From Flavobacteriaceae bacterium (GTDB taxonomy: Bacteria; Bacteroidota; Bacteroidia; Flavobacteriales; Flavobacteriaceae), in assembly GCA_002401215.1 (NCBI GenBank), contig NVSL01000062.1, forward strand, positions 1 to 7,216: a stretch of 7,216 nt of DNA, in the 5' to 3' direction. The notes beneath the pieces are model-generated. The model did no database searches. It worked only from the letters and a program-made list of their open reading frames with translations, and was not told where the DNA came from. Of the stretch, positions 1-5,251 are shown piece by piece (within the stretch, counting starts at the first letter, position 1; each line of letters begins with the position of its first letter). The translations under genes were made by a program, and so were the position numbers.

Positions 1-23
1 GTTAAAAGCAAAAGAATTTGAAC

Positions 24-50
24 CACTGAGGAAAAAGAGGTCACAGAGAA
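24..50. repeat. short 9-nt periodic CACTGAGGA-like repeat
   Basis: Three consecutive 9-nt units can be read: CACTGAGGA (24-32), AAAAGAGGT (33-41) and CACAGAGAA (42-50). The string resembles the degenerate ACCACTGAGG...CACAGAGA type of dispersed intergenic sequence that I recognise from many environmental bacterial genomes. It is flanked by a direct repeat AAAAGCAAAAG at 4-14 and 49-59. No coding frame runs through it convincingly. Its function is unknown. Confidence 0.4.
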
Positions 51-158
51 AAGCAAAAGCAACTCTATTGGGAAAGGCACGTTAGTTTTTCATTATCTAA
101 CTCAATTTGACGTATGTAAAACACCTGCTCTAAACACTCGAAACTCAATCTACAACAG

Positions 159-356
159 CTATGTCATTGCATCGATGGCTCGGTAAGTTTGAAGTTTATT
201 GTCGGGAACACGTTTAGCTTCTTGTTCTGCGGTGCGCTCGGTGGCTTCTTGTATCATTTTTTCCATTTGTTCGGTTAACATCACTAGTCGTTCTTTCTGC
301 TCTTGGGTTGGATTTTTCAGATTTTCGAGTGCTTCAATTTCTTTTTTGATGATTCC
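159..356 (-). pseudogene. C-terminal remnant of an unidentified gene
   Basis: A minus-strand frame is open for 65 codons from just after a stop at 359-357 down to a TAG at 161-159. It has no upstream start and overlaps the last codons of the channel gene in another frame. The peptide begins IIKKEIEALENLKN and ends NKLQTYRAIDAMT. It is rich in Glu, Lys, Gln and Arg and reads as one long amphipathic or coiled-coil helix with a short C-terminal tail. Its codon use is coherent and its base composition looks less AT-rich than the channel gene. An internal ATG near 274 could start a shorter peptide, but I see no promoter. I infer that it is the tail of an unrelated gene joined to the channel gene by a deletion or rearrangement. 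The family is not recognised, and chance openness of a 65-codon frame cannot be excluded. Confidence 0.4.
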
Positions 357-979
357 TCAGATGCTCTACTAATAATTCTTAAGTTTTTATTCATCTGTCT
401 TGCTGATAAAACGATGAATAAATTATCGGCATCCGAAGGTAAAGCTACAATTAAGTTTTGTGCATTTTCAATTCCTGATGACGCTAAAACATCATCATCA
501 GTAGCATCACCATCAACAAAAATAATTGCATCATGCTCTAACTGCTTTACTACATCTGTTCCTTTTTCTATCACAACACAGGTTTGATTGTACCTGTTTA
601 ATTTAGAAATTGCCTGCTGACCATTTCTACCAAAACCACAAACAACGGTATGCTGATTTAATGAATCGATTTGTTTTTGCATTTTTTTTAGTTTTAATTC
701 TTTAAAAAAAGTTCCTAAAGCAATATTTTCTGATAATATTTTTAACACATATCCGTACAGACTAACACTCAGCAAAATCAAGAATATGGTGAATAATTTT
801 CCTTCGGTAGATAATTGATGTATCAATCCAAACCCAACTGTTGATACCGTAATCACAGTCATATAAAGTGCGTCTACAAAAGTATCTCCAGATATCAGCA
901 TATATCCTACAACCCCTATCACTACAACAGAAATAAGTAGAAAAAATGCAATAAGCAACCGTTTTTTTATATCATTCAT
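317..979 (-). CDS. two-TM potassium channel with RCK/TrkA-N domain, C-terminally truncated
   Basis: This 220-residue protein is a prokaryotic K+ channel subunit of the MthK/Kch-like class, expected in the inner membrane as a tetramer. TM1 is about residues 8-29, the pore helix about 35-46, and the selectivity filter is T47-V48-G49-F50-G51 (Phe in place of the usual Tyr, which is tolerated in this family). TM2 is about 61-81. The cytoplasmic RCK N domain follows, with its Rossmann glycine motif GFGRNG at 115-120, an acidic residue E138 at the end of the second strand, GDAT at 157-160, and ALPSDADN at 179-186. The family normally continues after the RASEESSKKKLK segment for about another 100 residues including an RCK C domain. 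Here the reading ends four residues later (HSKI, stop). The C domain is therefore missing and the gene is probably a deletion-damaged allele, though the pore is intact. The start codon overlaps the stop of the upstream PspC-like gene (ATGA), so the two are translationally coupled. Confidence 0.85.
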   Translation of the reverse strand: MNDIKKRLLIAFFLLISVVVIGVVGYMLISGDTFVDALYMTVITVSTVGFGLIHQLSTEGKLFTIFLILLSVSLYGYVLKILSENIALGTFFKELKLKKMQKQIDSLNQHTVVCGFGRNGQQAISKLNRYNQTCVVIEKGTDVVKQLEHDAIIFVDGDATDDDVLASSGIENAQNLIVALPSDADNLFIVLSARQMNKNLRIISRASEESSKKKLKHSKI

Positions 980-1203
980 AAATCAAAGACAGAGCTACGT
1001 TTGGTATAAATCATATCTTTTAATTTTAGCAAAAAAGCGAGGGTTAGATAAACCCCGAATGACAAACCAACGGTTACAAATGAAATATAAATAAAGAACA
1101 ATCTGACATTTGTTGCTCGCATTCCTAACTTATCGGCAAAGCGAGAAGATACGTCAAAACCGTGTCGTTCAAAATAATGACGTATAGAATGTATTACTTT
1201 CAT
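976..1203 (-). CDS. PspC-domain small membrane protein
   Basis: This 75-residue protein matches the short PspC-like family common in Bacteroidetes. An N-terminal amphipathic segment (residues 1-33, including HYFERHGFDVSSRFADKLGM) leads into one hydrophobic helix, about residues 34-60. A short basic tail then ends in KRSSVFDL. PspC proteins elsewhere sense or respond to envelope stress at the inner membrane. A regulatory role for this stand-alone short form is inferred, and the term transcriptional regulator often attached to it is not supported by any DNA-binding motif here. The ATG at 1203 is the only sensible start, and the length is typical for the small family. It lies directly upstream of the channel gene with a 4-nt ATGA overlap, so both are one operon and may act together at the membrane. 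Confidence 0.85.
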   Translation of the reverse strand: MKVIHSIRHYFERHGFDVSSRFADKLGMRATNVRLFFIYISFVTVGLSFGVYLTLAFLLKLKDMIYTKRSSVFDL

Positions 1204-1233
1204 GTGTTTATATTTATTGCCTTTTTAAGGTCA

Positions 1234-1283
1234 CATGCTGTTCGCCACTAATCACTCTGGGTGTGATAAACTTTTTAGCATGC
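1234..1283. repeat. nested inverted repeats in divergent intergenic region
   Basis: An outer pair CATGCT (1234-1239) and AGCATG (1278-1283) encloses an inner pair ATCAC (1251-1255) and GTGAT (1263-1267) with a 7-nt loop. On the minus strand this would lie in the leader of the PspC-like gene, between the candidate promoter and the start codon. There is no U-tract on either side to make it a terminator. It could be an RNA structure, a binding site or chance. Confidence 0.3.
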
Positions 1284-1364
1284 TCGTTTCATTTACTTAA
1301 ATTCAAAATGCAAGATAGTAAAATTTGCGAGTGACTTCCCTTTTTTATTTCTCAATTTATCACA

Positions 1365-1393
1365 CAAATTTACAGCTTATTCTTTGTAACAAA
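1365..1393 (-). promoter_or_regulatory. candidate Bacteroidetes promoter for pspC-channel operon
   Basis: On the minus strand the motif TAAATTTG (1372-1365) is an exact match to the Bacteroidetes -7 consensus TAnnTTTG. A TTTG (1393-1390) lies 17 nt upstream in the position of the -33 element. Transcription would start near 1360, giving a leader of about 155 nt before the ATG at 1203. The -33 element overlaps the degenerate GTAAC-type site at 1386-1399. AT-rich sequence makes such matches common. Confidence 0.4.
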
Positions 1394-1399
1394 AGTAGC
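1386..1399. promoter_or_regulatory. degenerate Crp/Fnr-type operator candidate
   Basis: GTAAC-AAAA-GTAGC matches the perfect palindrome found before the tolC-like gene (GTAAC-N4-GTTAC) at 8 of 10 arm positions and has the same 5-4-5 geometry. Its centre is 29.5 nt upstream of GATTTTTG (1422-1429), which fits TAnnTTTG except for its first base. The spacing is identical to that at the tolC promoter. If used, the transcript would begin at or next to the ATG at 1434. Confidence 0.35.
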
Positions 1400-1433
1400 T
1401 GTAAAATCTTAAATTTCAAAGGATTTTTGCCTC

Positions 1434-1640
1434 ATGAAAATTATCAAGAAAAACACGTTGACCGTTATTGGAGTACTCATCGGTTTTGTTGCAGGCTATT
1501 TATATTACCATTATATTGGTTGTAATAGCGGCACCTGCGCAATTACTTCAAAACCCTTGAATAGCACCCTTTACGGAGGATTGATGGGTGGCTTGTTATT
1601 AAATATGTTTCAAAAAAAAAATCGTAAAGAACATGATTGA
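1434..1640 (+). CDS. DUF6132-type small membrane protein
   Basis: This 68-residue protein starts MKIIKKNTLTVIG, has a hydrophobic segment at about residues 8-28 and a second one at about 46-59, and ends in a basic tail (QKKNRKEHD). Between the helices lies GCNSGTCAITSKP with Cys30 and Cys35 in a C-x4-C arrangement, the hallmark I associate with DUF6132 proteins of Bacteroidetes. The biochemical function is unknown. The gene opens a four-gene unit, and its last codons overlap the rhodanese start by 8 nt, so expression is linked to sulfur-handling genes. A thiol or metal role for the two cysteines is inference. The ATG at 1434 is chosen because the family begins with this short basic stretch. 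There is no Shine-Dalgarno sequence, as expected for the phylum. Confidence 0.8.
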   Translation: MKIIKKNTLTVIGVLIGFVAGYLYYHYIGCNSGTCAITSKPLNSTLYGGLMGGLLLNMFQKKNRKEHD

Positions 1641-1947
1641 GATTATAAAAAAGATATTTGGATTGGGTCCAAAAGCAAATTTTAAAGAACTTTTAAAAAA
1701 TGGAGCTGTCATTGTGGATGTTAGAACTAAGCCAGAATTTAAACAAGGGCACATCAAAAAATCAATGAACTTACCTTTGGATAATTTACATAACGAATTT
1801 AAAAAACTAAACAAAAACAAACCTGTAATTACTTGCTGCGCATCGGGCATTAGAAGTTGGTTTGCCAAAAATAAATTGAAAGCAAACGGATTTACCGAAG
1901 TGTATAACGGAGGTGGATGGATGCGTCTAAAGACTAAAATCAACTAA
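1633..1947 (+). CDS. single-domain rhodanese-like sulfurtransferase
   Basis: This 104-residue protein is one rhodanese domain with no signal peptide, so it is predicted cytoplasmic. Visible family marks are VDVR (residues 28-31), the GHI motif (39-41) and the active-site loop C69-A-S-G-I-R-S75. The predicted persulfide-forming Cys69 is followed by the Gly and Arg that shape the loop, and a GGGW element at 93-96 closes the fold. A second cysteine, Cys68, directly precedes the catalytic one. Such proteins accept sulfane sulfur as Cys-persulfide and pass it to thiols or partner proteins. The start overlaps the end of the DUF6132 gene by 8 nt and the OsmC gene begins 1 nt after the stop, indicating tight co-translation. 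With the DUF2892 protein two genes downstream it could reconstitute a YgaP-like membrane sulfurtransferase. Confidence 0.88.
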   Translation: MIEIIKKIFGLGPKANFKELLKNGAVIVDVRTKPEFKQGHIKKSMNLPLDNLHNEFKKLNKNKPVITCCASGIRSWFAKNKLKANGFTEVYNGGGWMRLKTKIN

Positions 1948-1948
1948 T

Positions 1949-2410
1949 ATGGAAGCACATTATTACAACGTAGATATTAATTGGAGTACCGCCCGAAAAG
2001 GGATGATGTGCTCGCCAGAATTAAATATTGAAAACGGAAATAACAACGCCTGTATTGAGGTTGCTACTCCACCAGAATTCCCAAAAGGAGAACCCGGAAT
2101 TTGGTCGCCAGAGCATTTATTTACGGCTGCGGTGAGTAGTTGTTTAATGACTTCTTTTTTGGATGTTGCAGAAAATTCTAAATTAGAATTTGAAAGTTTC
2201 AGTTGTAAATCAAAAGGTAAATTAGACCGTGTTGATGGTAAGTTTATGATGAACGAAATCTTGTTAGAACCCACCGTAATTATTTACAACGAAAAAGACA
2301 GAGCAAGAGCCGAACGTGTGTTGCAAAAATCAGAATCAATTTGTTTGATTACACGCTCTATTAAAGCAGAAGTAATAATGAACCCAACCATAATTGTAAA
2401 AGAATCATGA
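1949..2410 (+). CDS. OsmC/Ohr-family thiol protein
   Basis: This 153-residue protein has the OsmC fold pattern. N-terminal strands include WSTARKG with Arg16. They are followed by WSPEHLFTAAVSSCLM, with Glu55 and the first redox cysteine Cys65 on the central helix. The C-terminal half carries the second cysteine, Cys132, in SICLITRSI. The two-cysteine arrangement is that of thiol-dependent hydroperoxide reductases (OsmC, Ohr), but many OsmC-like proteins are of unknown substrate. Placement between a rhodanese and a DUF2892 membrane protein suggests a role with persulfides or thiol stress rather than a purely organic-peroxide role; that is inference. The start lies 1 nt after the rhodanese stop, and the stop overlaps the next ATG (ATGA). 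The length is normal for the family and both key cysteines are present. Confidence 0.87.
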   Translation: MEAHYYNVDINWSTARKGMMCSPELNIENGNNNACIEVATPPEFPKGEPGIWSPEHLFTAAVSSCLMTSFLDVAENSKLEFESFSCKSKGKLDRVDGKFMMNEILLEPTVIIYNEKDRARAERVLQKSESICLITRSIKAEVIMNPTIIVKES

Positions 2411-2631
2411 GAGATAGAATTTTAAAAAACTGGACATTGGCAAGAGGATTTTATGTGCTTGTTGGGACTATCATCATCGTAAATTCTTATATGGATGAGC
2501 AATGGTACGGAATACTATTCGGAGCTTATTTTGCAGCAATGGGGGTTTTTTCCTTCGGATGCGCCTCAGGAAATTGTGCTGGTGGAAACTGCGAGGTAAA
2601 ACCAACTTCTAAAGAAGATAATCCAACATAA
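2407..2631 (+). CDS. DUF2892 (YgaP-like) small membrane protein with Cys-rich tail
   Basis: This 74-residue protein resembles the membrane half of E. coli YgaP. It begins with a short amphipathic start (MRDRILKNWTLARG), followed by two hydrophobic segments at about residues 13-27 and 34-50. The conserved Asn8 and Arg13 region fits DUF2892. Directly after the second helix comes GCASGNCAGGNCEV with Cys52, Cys57 and Cys62 spaced C-x4-C-x4-C, then a polar tail. YgaP joins a rhodanese domain to such a helix pair; here the two parts are separate genes with an OsmC gene between them. The ATG overlaps the OsmC stop (ATGA). The cysteines could accept sulfur from the rhodanese or bind a metal, but no function is demonstrated by sequence alone. 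It is the last gene before a terminator. Confidence 0.8.
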   Translation: MRDRILKNWTLARGFYVLVGTIIIVNSYMDEQWYGILFGAYFAAMGVFSFGCASGNCAGGNCEVKPTSKEDNPT

Positions 2632-2655
2632 TTATTATTACATTAATTTCATAAA

Positions 2656-2695
2656 AGTCATTTTGGATTGCTATTTTAAATGACTCTTTTTGTTT
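2656..2695 (+). terminator. rho-independent terminator after DUF2892 gene
   Basis: The arms AGTCATTT (2656-2663) and AAATGACT (2678-2685) form an 8-bp stem around a 14-nt loop. A T-rich run CTTTTTGTTT (2686-2695) follows immediately. It lies 25 nt after the DUF2892 stop and separates the four-gene unit from the efflux operon. Confidence 0.75.
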
Positions 2696-2748
2696 AATTC
2701 TGTTTAATATTAATTATAGGCTCCTGTTTATCAAATACTTTGCAATAA

Positions 2749-2761
2749 GTAATTTCATTAC
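2749..2761. repeat. GTAAT-TTC-ATTAC inverted repeat
   Basis: A 5-bp inverted repeat with a 3-nt centre lies upstream of the efflux promoter, about 42 nt (four helical turns) from the centre of the stronger palindrome at 2791-2804. It may be an accessory operator. AT-rich sequence makes this weak evidence. Confidence 0.2.
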
Positions 2762-2790
2762 CCATCAATATACCATAACATCCTTTTTCA

Positions 2791-2804
2791 GTAACAATAG
2801 TTAC
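2791..2804. promoter_or_regulatory. Crp/Fnr-like operator palindrome GTAAC-N4-GTTAC
   Basis: GTAAC-AATA-GTTAC is a perfect 5-4-5 inverted repeat, the geometry of Fnr sites (TTGAT-N4-ATCAA). Its centre at 2797.5 is about 42 bp upstream of the transcription start predicted from the -7 element at 2827-2834. That is the position of a class II activator site. The promoter lacks a recognisable TTG near -33, consistent with activator dependence. The regulator is not encoded in this window. Confidence 0.5.
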
Positions 2805-2826
2805 AATAAGTAGTTATTATTAATCC

Positions 2827-2834
2827 TAATTTTG
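2827..2834 (+). promoter_or_regulatory. -7 element of efflux operon promoter
   Basis: TAATTTTG is an exact match to the Bacteroidetes -7 consensus TAnnTTTG. Transcription would start near 2839, leaving a leader of roughly 19 nt before the ATG at 2858. No good -33 TTG is found 17-23 nt upstream. The expected region is occupied by the AT-rich sequence next to the palindrome. Confidence 0.55.
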
Positions 2835-2857
2835 CACCCTCAAAAAGAAATATACAC

Positions 2858-4168
2858 ATGAAAAACCTACTAGTAATTTTTGTTTTTGGATTATTGTTTT
2901 CAACTTCGCTCTATTCACAAGAAGCTAAGTCAATTACAAAAACTGAAGTCTTATCAAAAGTTTTGGAAGAAAATACTTCTCTAAAAATTTCTGAGCAAGA
3001 ATTTTTAAAAGCACAAGCAGATTACAGACAAACCAATTCGGTTTTTTTACCGAATATCACCGCATCGCATTCTGGTATTGCAACTACAAATCCGTTAATG
3101 GCTTTTGGATCAAAATTAAATCAAGGGATATTAACAGCAAATGATTTTAATCCAGATTTATTAAACAATCCTGATGAAGTTACAAGTTTTGCAACCATTT
3201 TTCAAGTGCAACAACCGCTGATTAATTTAGACGGATTTTACCAACGTAAAGCGGCTAAACACAAAATGAATGCTGTGGAATTGCAAGCTTTACGCACCAG
3301 AGACTATTTAACTTTTGAAGTCGAAAAAGCTTACATGCAATTGCAATTGGCTTATAAAGCTGTAGAAGTTTTTGAAAAAACGTATGACCTCACCATCGAA
3401 AATCAAAAGGTGGCAAAGAATAGTTATGAGCAAGGATATATTCAAAAAGCAGATTTATTATCTGTGGATGTTCGTGTGAATGAAGTTCAAAATCAATTGC
3501 AAAGTGCAAAGAGTAACGTGGCAAATATGTCAGATTATTTAGCTTTTTTGATGAATGATAAAAGTAGTTCAATTCTAATTCCTTCGGATAGTCTATCAAT
3601 AAACACCTTGGCAAACCCTTTCAATGTCATGGTATCAGAAGACAGAGCAGATATTAGAGCGATGCACTTATCTACCGAAGCTTATGAAGCAATTTACAAA
3701 TCTGTAAAAATGGCTTTCTTACCGAGCTTAAATGCTTTTGGTAGTTACGAGTTGTATGACAAAAATATTTTTCAAGGATCTGCAAGTGGATATTTAGTGG
3801 GTGCATCTTTAAATTGGAATCTTTTTGATGGTTATAAAAACATCGGAAAATCTCAAAAAACAAAAGCACAATATGAGCAGTCAGTTTTAGAATATGAGCA
3901 ATATGTTTCGCAAAGTAGGTTAGACCTTAACAAAGCAAACAGAATGTTATTAGATGCTGATAATAAATTAAAATCGACACGATTGTCTTTAGAACAATCT
4001 AAAGAATCTTTGAGAATTAGAACCAATAGATTTAAAGAAGGATTAGAAAAAACGACGGATTTATTATTAGCCGAAACGCAATATGCTCGAAAACAATTAG
4101 AATATTATCAAACTATTTTCGAGTACAATTACGCATACCAATACTTACAATTTTTAACAAAAGAATAA
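2858..4168 (+). CDS. TolC-like outer membrane efflux protein
   Basis: This 436-residue protein is the outer membrane channel of a tripartite pump. A Sec signal peptide (residues 1 to about 20) has a hydrophobic core and probable cleavage in SLYS-QEA. The mature protein shows the two-repeat outer membrane efflux protein pattern of long Gln-, Lys- and Ala-rich helices (about 24-60, 130-230, 255-280 and 330-430). Between them are strand-forming segments such as the Asn-, Phe- and Pro-containing region at about 70-118 and the GYLVGASLNWNLFDG stretch near 310-324. It would form a trimeric barrel and periplasmic tunnel. The length is normal. The adaptor gene follows after 9 nt and the RND gene after that, giving the order OMF-MFP-RND. 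Regulation is probably through the palindrome and -7 element upstream. The substrate cannot be told from sequence. Confidence 0.92.
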   Translation: MKNLLVIFVFGLLFSTSLYSQEAKSITKTEVLSKVLEENTSLKISEQEFLKAQADYRQTNSVFLPNITASHSGIATTNPLMAFGSKLNQGILTANDFNPDLLNNPDEVTSFATIFQVQQPLINLDGFYQRKAAKHKMNAVELQALRTRDYLTFEVEKAYMQLQLAYKAVEVFEKTYDLTIENQKVAKNSYEQGYIQKADLLSVDVRVNEVQNQLQSAKSNVANMSDYLAFLMNDKSSSILIPSDSLSINTLANPFNVMVSEDRADIRAMHLSTEAYEAIYKSVKMAFLPSLNAFGSYELYDKNIFQGSASGYLVGASLNWNLFDGYKNIGKSQKTKAQYEQSVLEYEQYVSQSRLDLNKANRMLLDADNKLKSTRLSLEQSKESLRIRTNRFKEGLEKTTDLLLAETQYARKQLEYYQTIFEYNYAYQYLQFLTKE

Positions 4169-4177
4169 TTAGGACAC

Positions 4178-5251
4178 ATGAATAAATATATTACAATTAT
4201 TGCCTTAGCAATTTTAACAATTAGCTGTGGCAGCGATGAAAAGAAAGCAACGAGCGAAAATAATTCGCCTGCTGTATCAATAAAAGTCAGCGCTATAAAT
4301 ACTGATAATAACAATCCGTTTTTTACTGCAAGTGGTAAAATTGAAGCGGTAGAAAGTGTAACACTGAGTACGCGTTCGAGCGGATATGTAGATAATATTT
4401 ATGTAAAAGTTGGCGATAAAGTACGTAAAGGAGATTTATTGATTTCTATCAATAATGCCGATTTAAAAGCAAAACGTGCTCAGGTAAATGCAGGAATCAT
4501 CGAAGCAACTGCGGCGTATAACAATGCAGAAAAAGATTACAATCGCTACAAAAATTTGTTTGCTCAAAACTCCGCTTCTCAAAAAGAGATGGATGATATG
4601 ACTGCAAATTTTGAAATGGCAAAAGCAAGATTAGAAGCTGCCAATGCAATGATGAATGAAATAAATTCGCAATTTAAATATGTTGATATCAAAGCTCCTT
4701 TTAGTGGAGTGGTAACTAATAAATTTATTGAGAAAGGTGATTTAGCAAATCCGGGGATGCCATTGATTGCTGTCGAATCTCCAGAAAATTTTGAAGTGAC
4801 TGTGTTGGTTGCTGAGAGCGAAATATCGCAAGTTAAAAAAGATACGAAGGTTGATGTGTTGGTAAAATCTATCAACAAAACTCTTTCTGGAATTGTAACT
4901 GAAGTGAGCACATCAGCAAATAATACGGGTGGTCAATATTTAGTAAAAATCACTTTAGACAAAACGGATGCAAAAATTTTATCAGGAATGTACACCAGTG
5001 TAAAGTTTCCATCAAACAAAAAATCAGCAATAAATAAGGTGTTAATTCCGTTGGATGTCATCGTTAAAAACGGACAACTTTCAGGAGTTTATACCGTGAG
5101 TCAAAACAACACCGCTATTTTAAGATGGTTGCGTTTGGGTAAAACTTTTGGCAATGATGTTGAAGTTTTATCAGGATTAAATGCCGATGAACAATACATC
5201 GTTTCAGCAGAAGGAAAATTATATAACGGAGTTAAAGTCGCGATAAAATGA
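4178..5251 (+). CDS. RND efflux membrane fusion protein (periplasmic adaptor lipoprotein)
   Basis: This 357-residue HlyD/AcrA-family adaptor links the RND pump to the outer membrane channel. The N-terminus is a lipoprotein signal ending in LTISC, with Cys17 as the lipidation site. Thr at -3 makes the lipobox slightly weak. After a polar linker, the first half of the lipoyl/barrel-sandwich domain runs about residues 52-95 (GYVDNIYVKVGDKVRKGD at 69-86). An alpha-helical hairpin covers about 96-166, and the second lipoyl half contains IKAPFSGVVTNKFIEKGD at 171-188. Beta-barrel and membrane-proximal domains follow to the end. The gene is complete and begins 9 nt after the tolC-like stop. Its stop overlaps the RND start (ATGA), so adaptor and permease are co-translated. 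I see no metal-binding His-rich segment that would mark a CusB-type metal pump. Confidence 0.92.
   Translation: MNKYITIIALAILTISCGSDEKKATSENNSPAVSIKVSAINTDNNNPFFTASGKIEAVESVTLSTRSSGYVDNIYVKVGDKVRKGDLLISINNADLKAKRAQVNAGIIEATAAYNNAEKDYNRYKNLFAQNSASQKEMDDMTANFEMAKARLEAANAMMNEINSQFKYVDIKAPFSGVVTNKFIEKGDLANPGMPLIAVESPENFEVTVLVAESEISQVKKDTKVDVLVKSINKTLSGIVTEVSTSANNTGGQYLVKITLDKTDAKILSGMYTSVKFPSNKKSAINKVLIPLDVIVKNGQLSGVYTVSQNNTAILRWLRLGKTFGNDVEVLSGLNADEQYIVSAEGKLYNGVKVAIK

Noticed and set aside
303..587. Plus-strand 94-codon open frame opposite the channel gene
   Set aside because: It is antisense to the RCK domain, with a low-complexity Phe/Ser-rich translation and no family resemblance.
1325..1525. 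Plus-strand 66-codon frame overlapping the DUF6132 gene start
   Set aside because: It spans the promoter region and the DUF6132 gene in another frame, and its translation is not protein-like. The DUF6132 frame is clearly the real one.
1599..1943. Minus-strand 114-codon frame opposite the rhodanese gene
   Set aside because: It is a shadow of the rhodanese gene, whose active-site motifs are unambiguous.
1963..2274. Minus-strand 103-codon frame opposite the OsmC gene
   Set aside because: It is a shadow of a gene with clear OsmC cysteines and has no recognisable domain.
4226..4240. CGSDE after the adaptor signal peptide resembling a Bacteroidetes surface lipoprotein export signal
   Set aside because: An RND adaptor must stay in the periplasm at the inner membrane. 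The acidic run is only two residues and is followed by Lys, so the likeness is probably chance.
4579..4911. Minus-strand 110-codon frame opposite the adaptor gene
   Set aside because: It is antisense to the adaptor's helical hairpin and second lipoyl half; its Thr/Ser/Ile-rich translation looks like a shadow.
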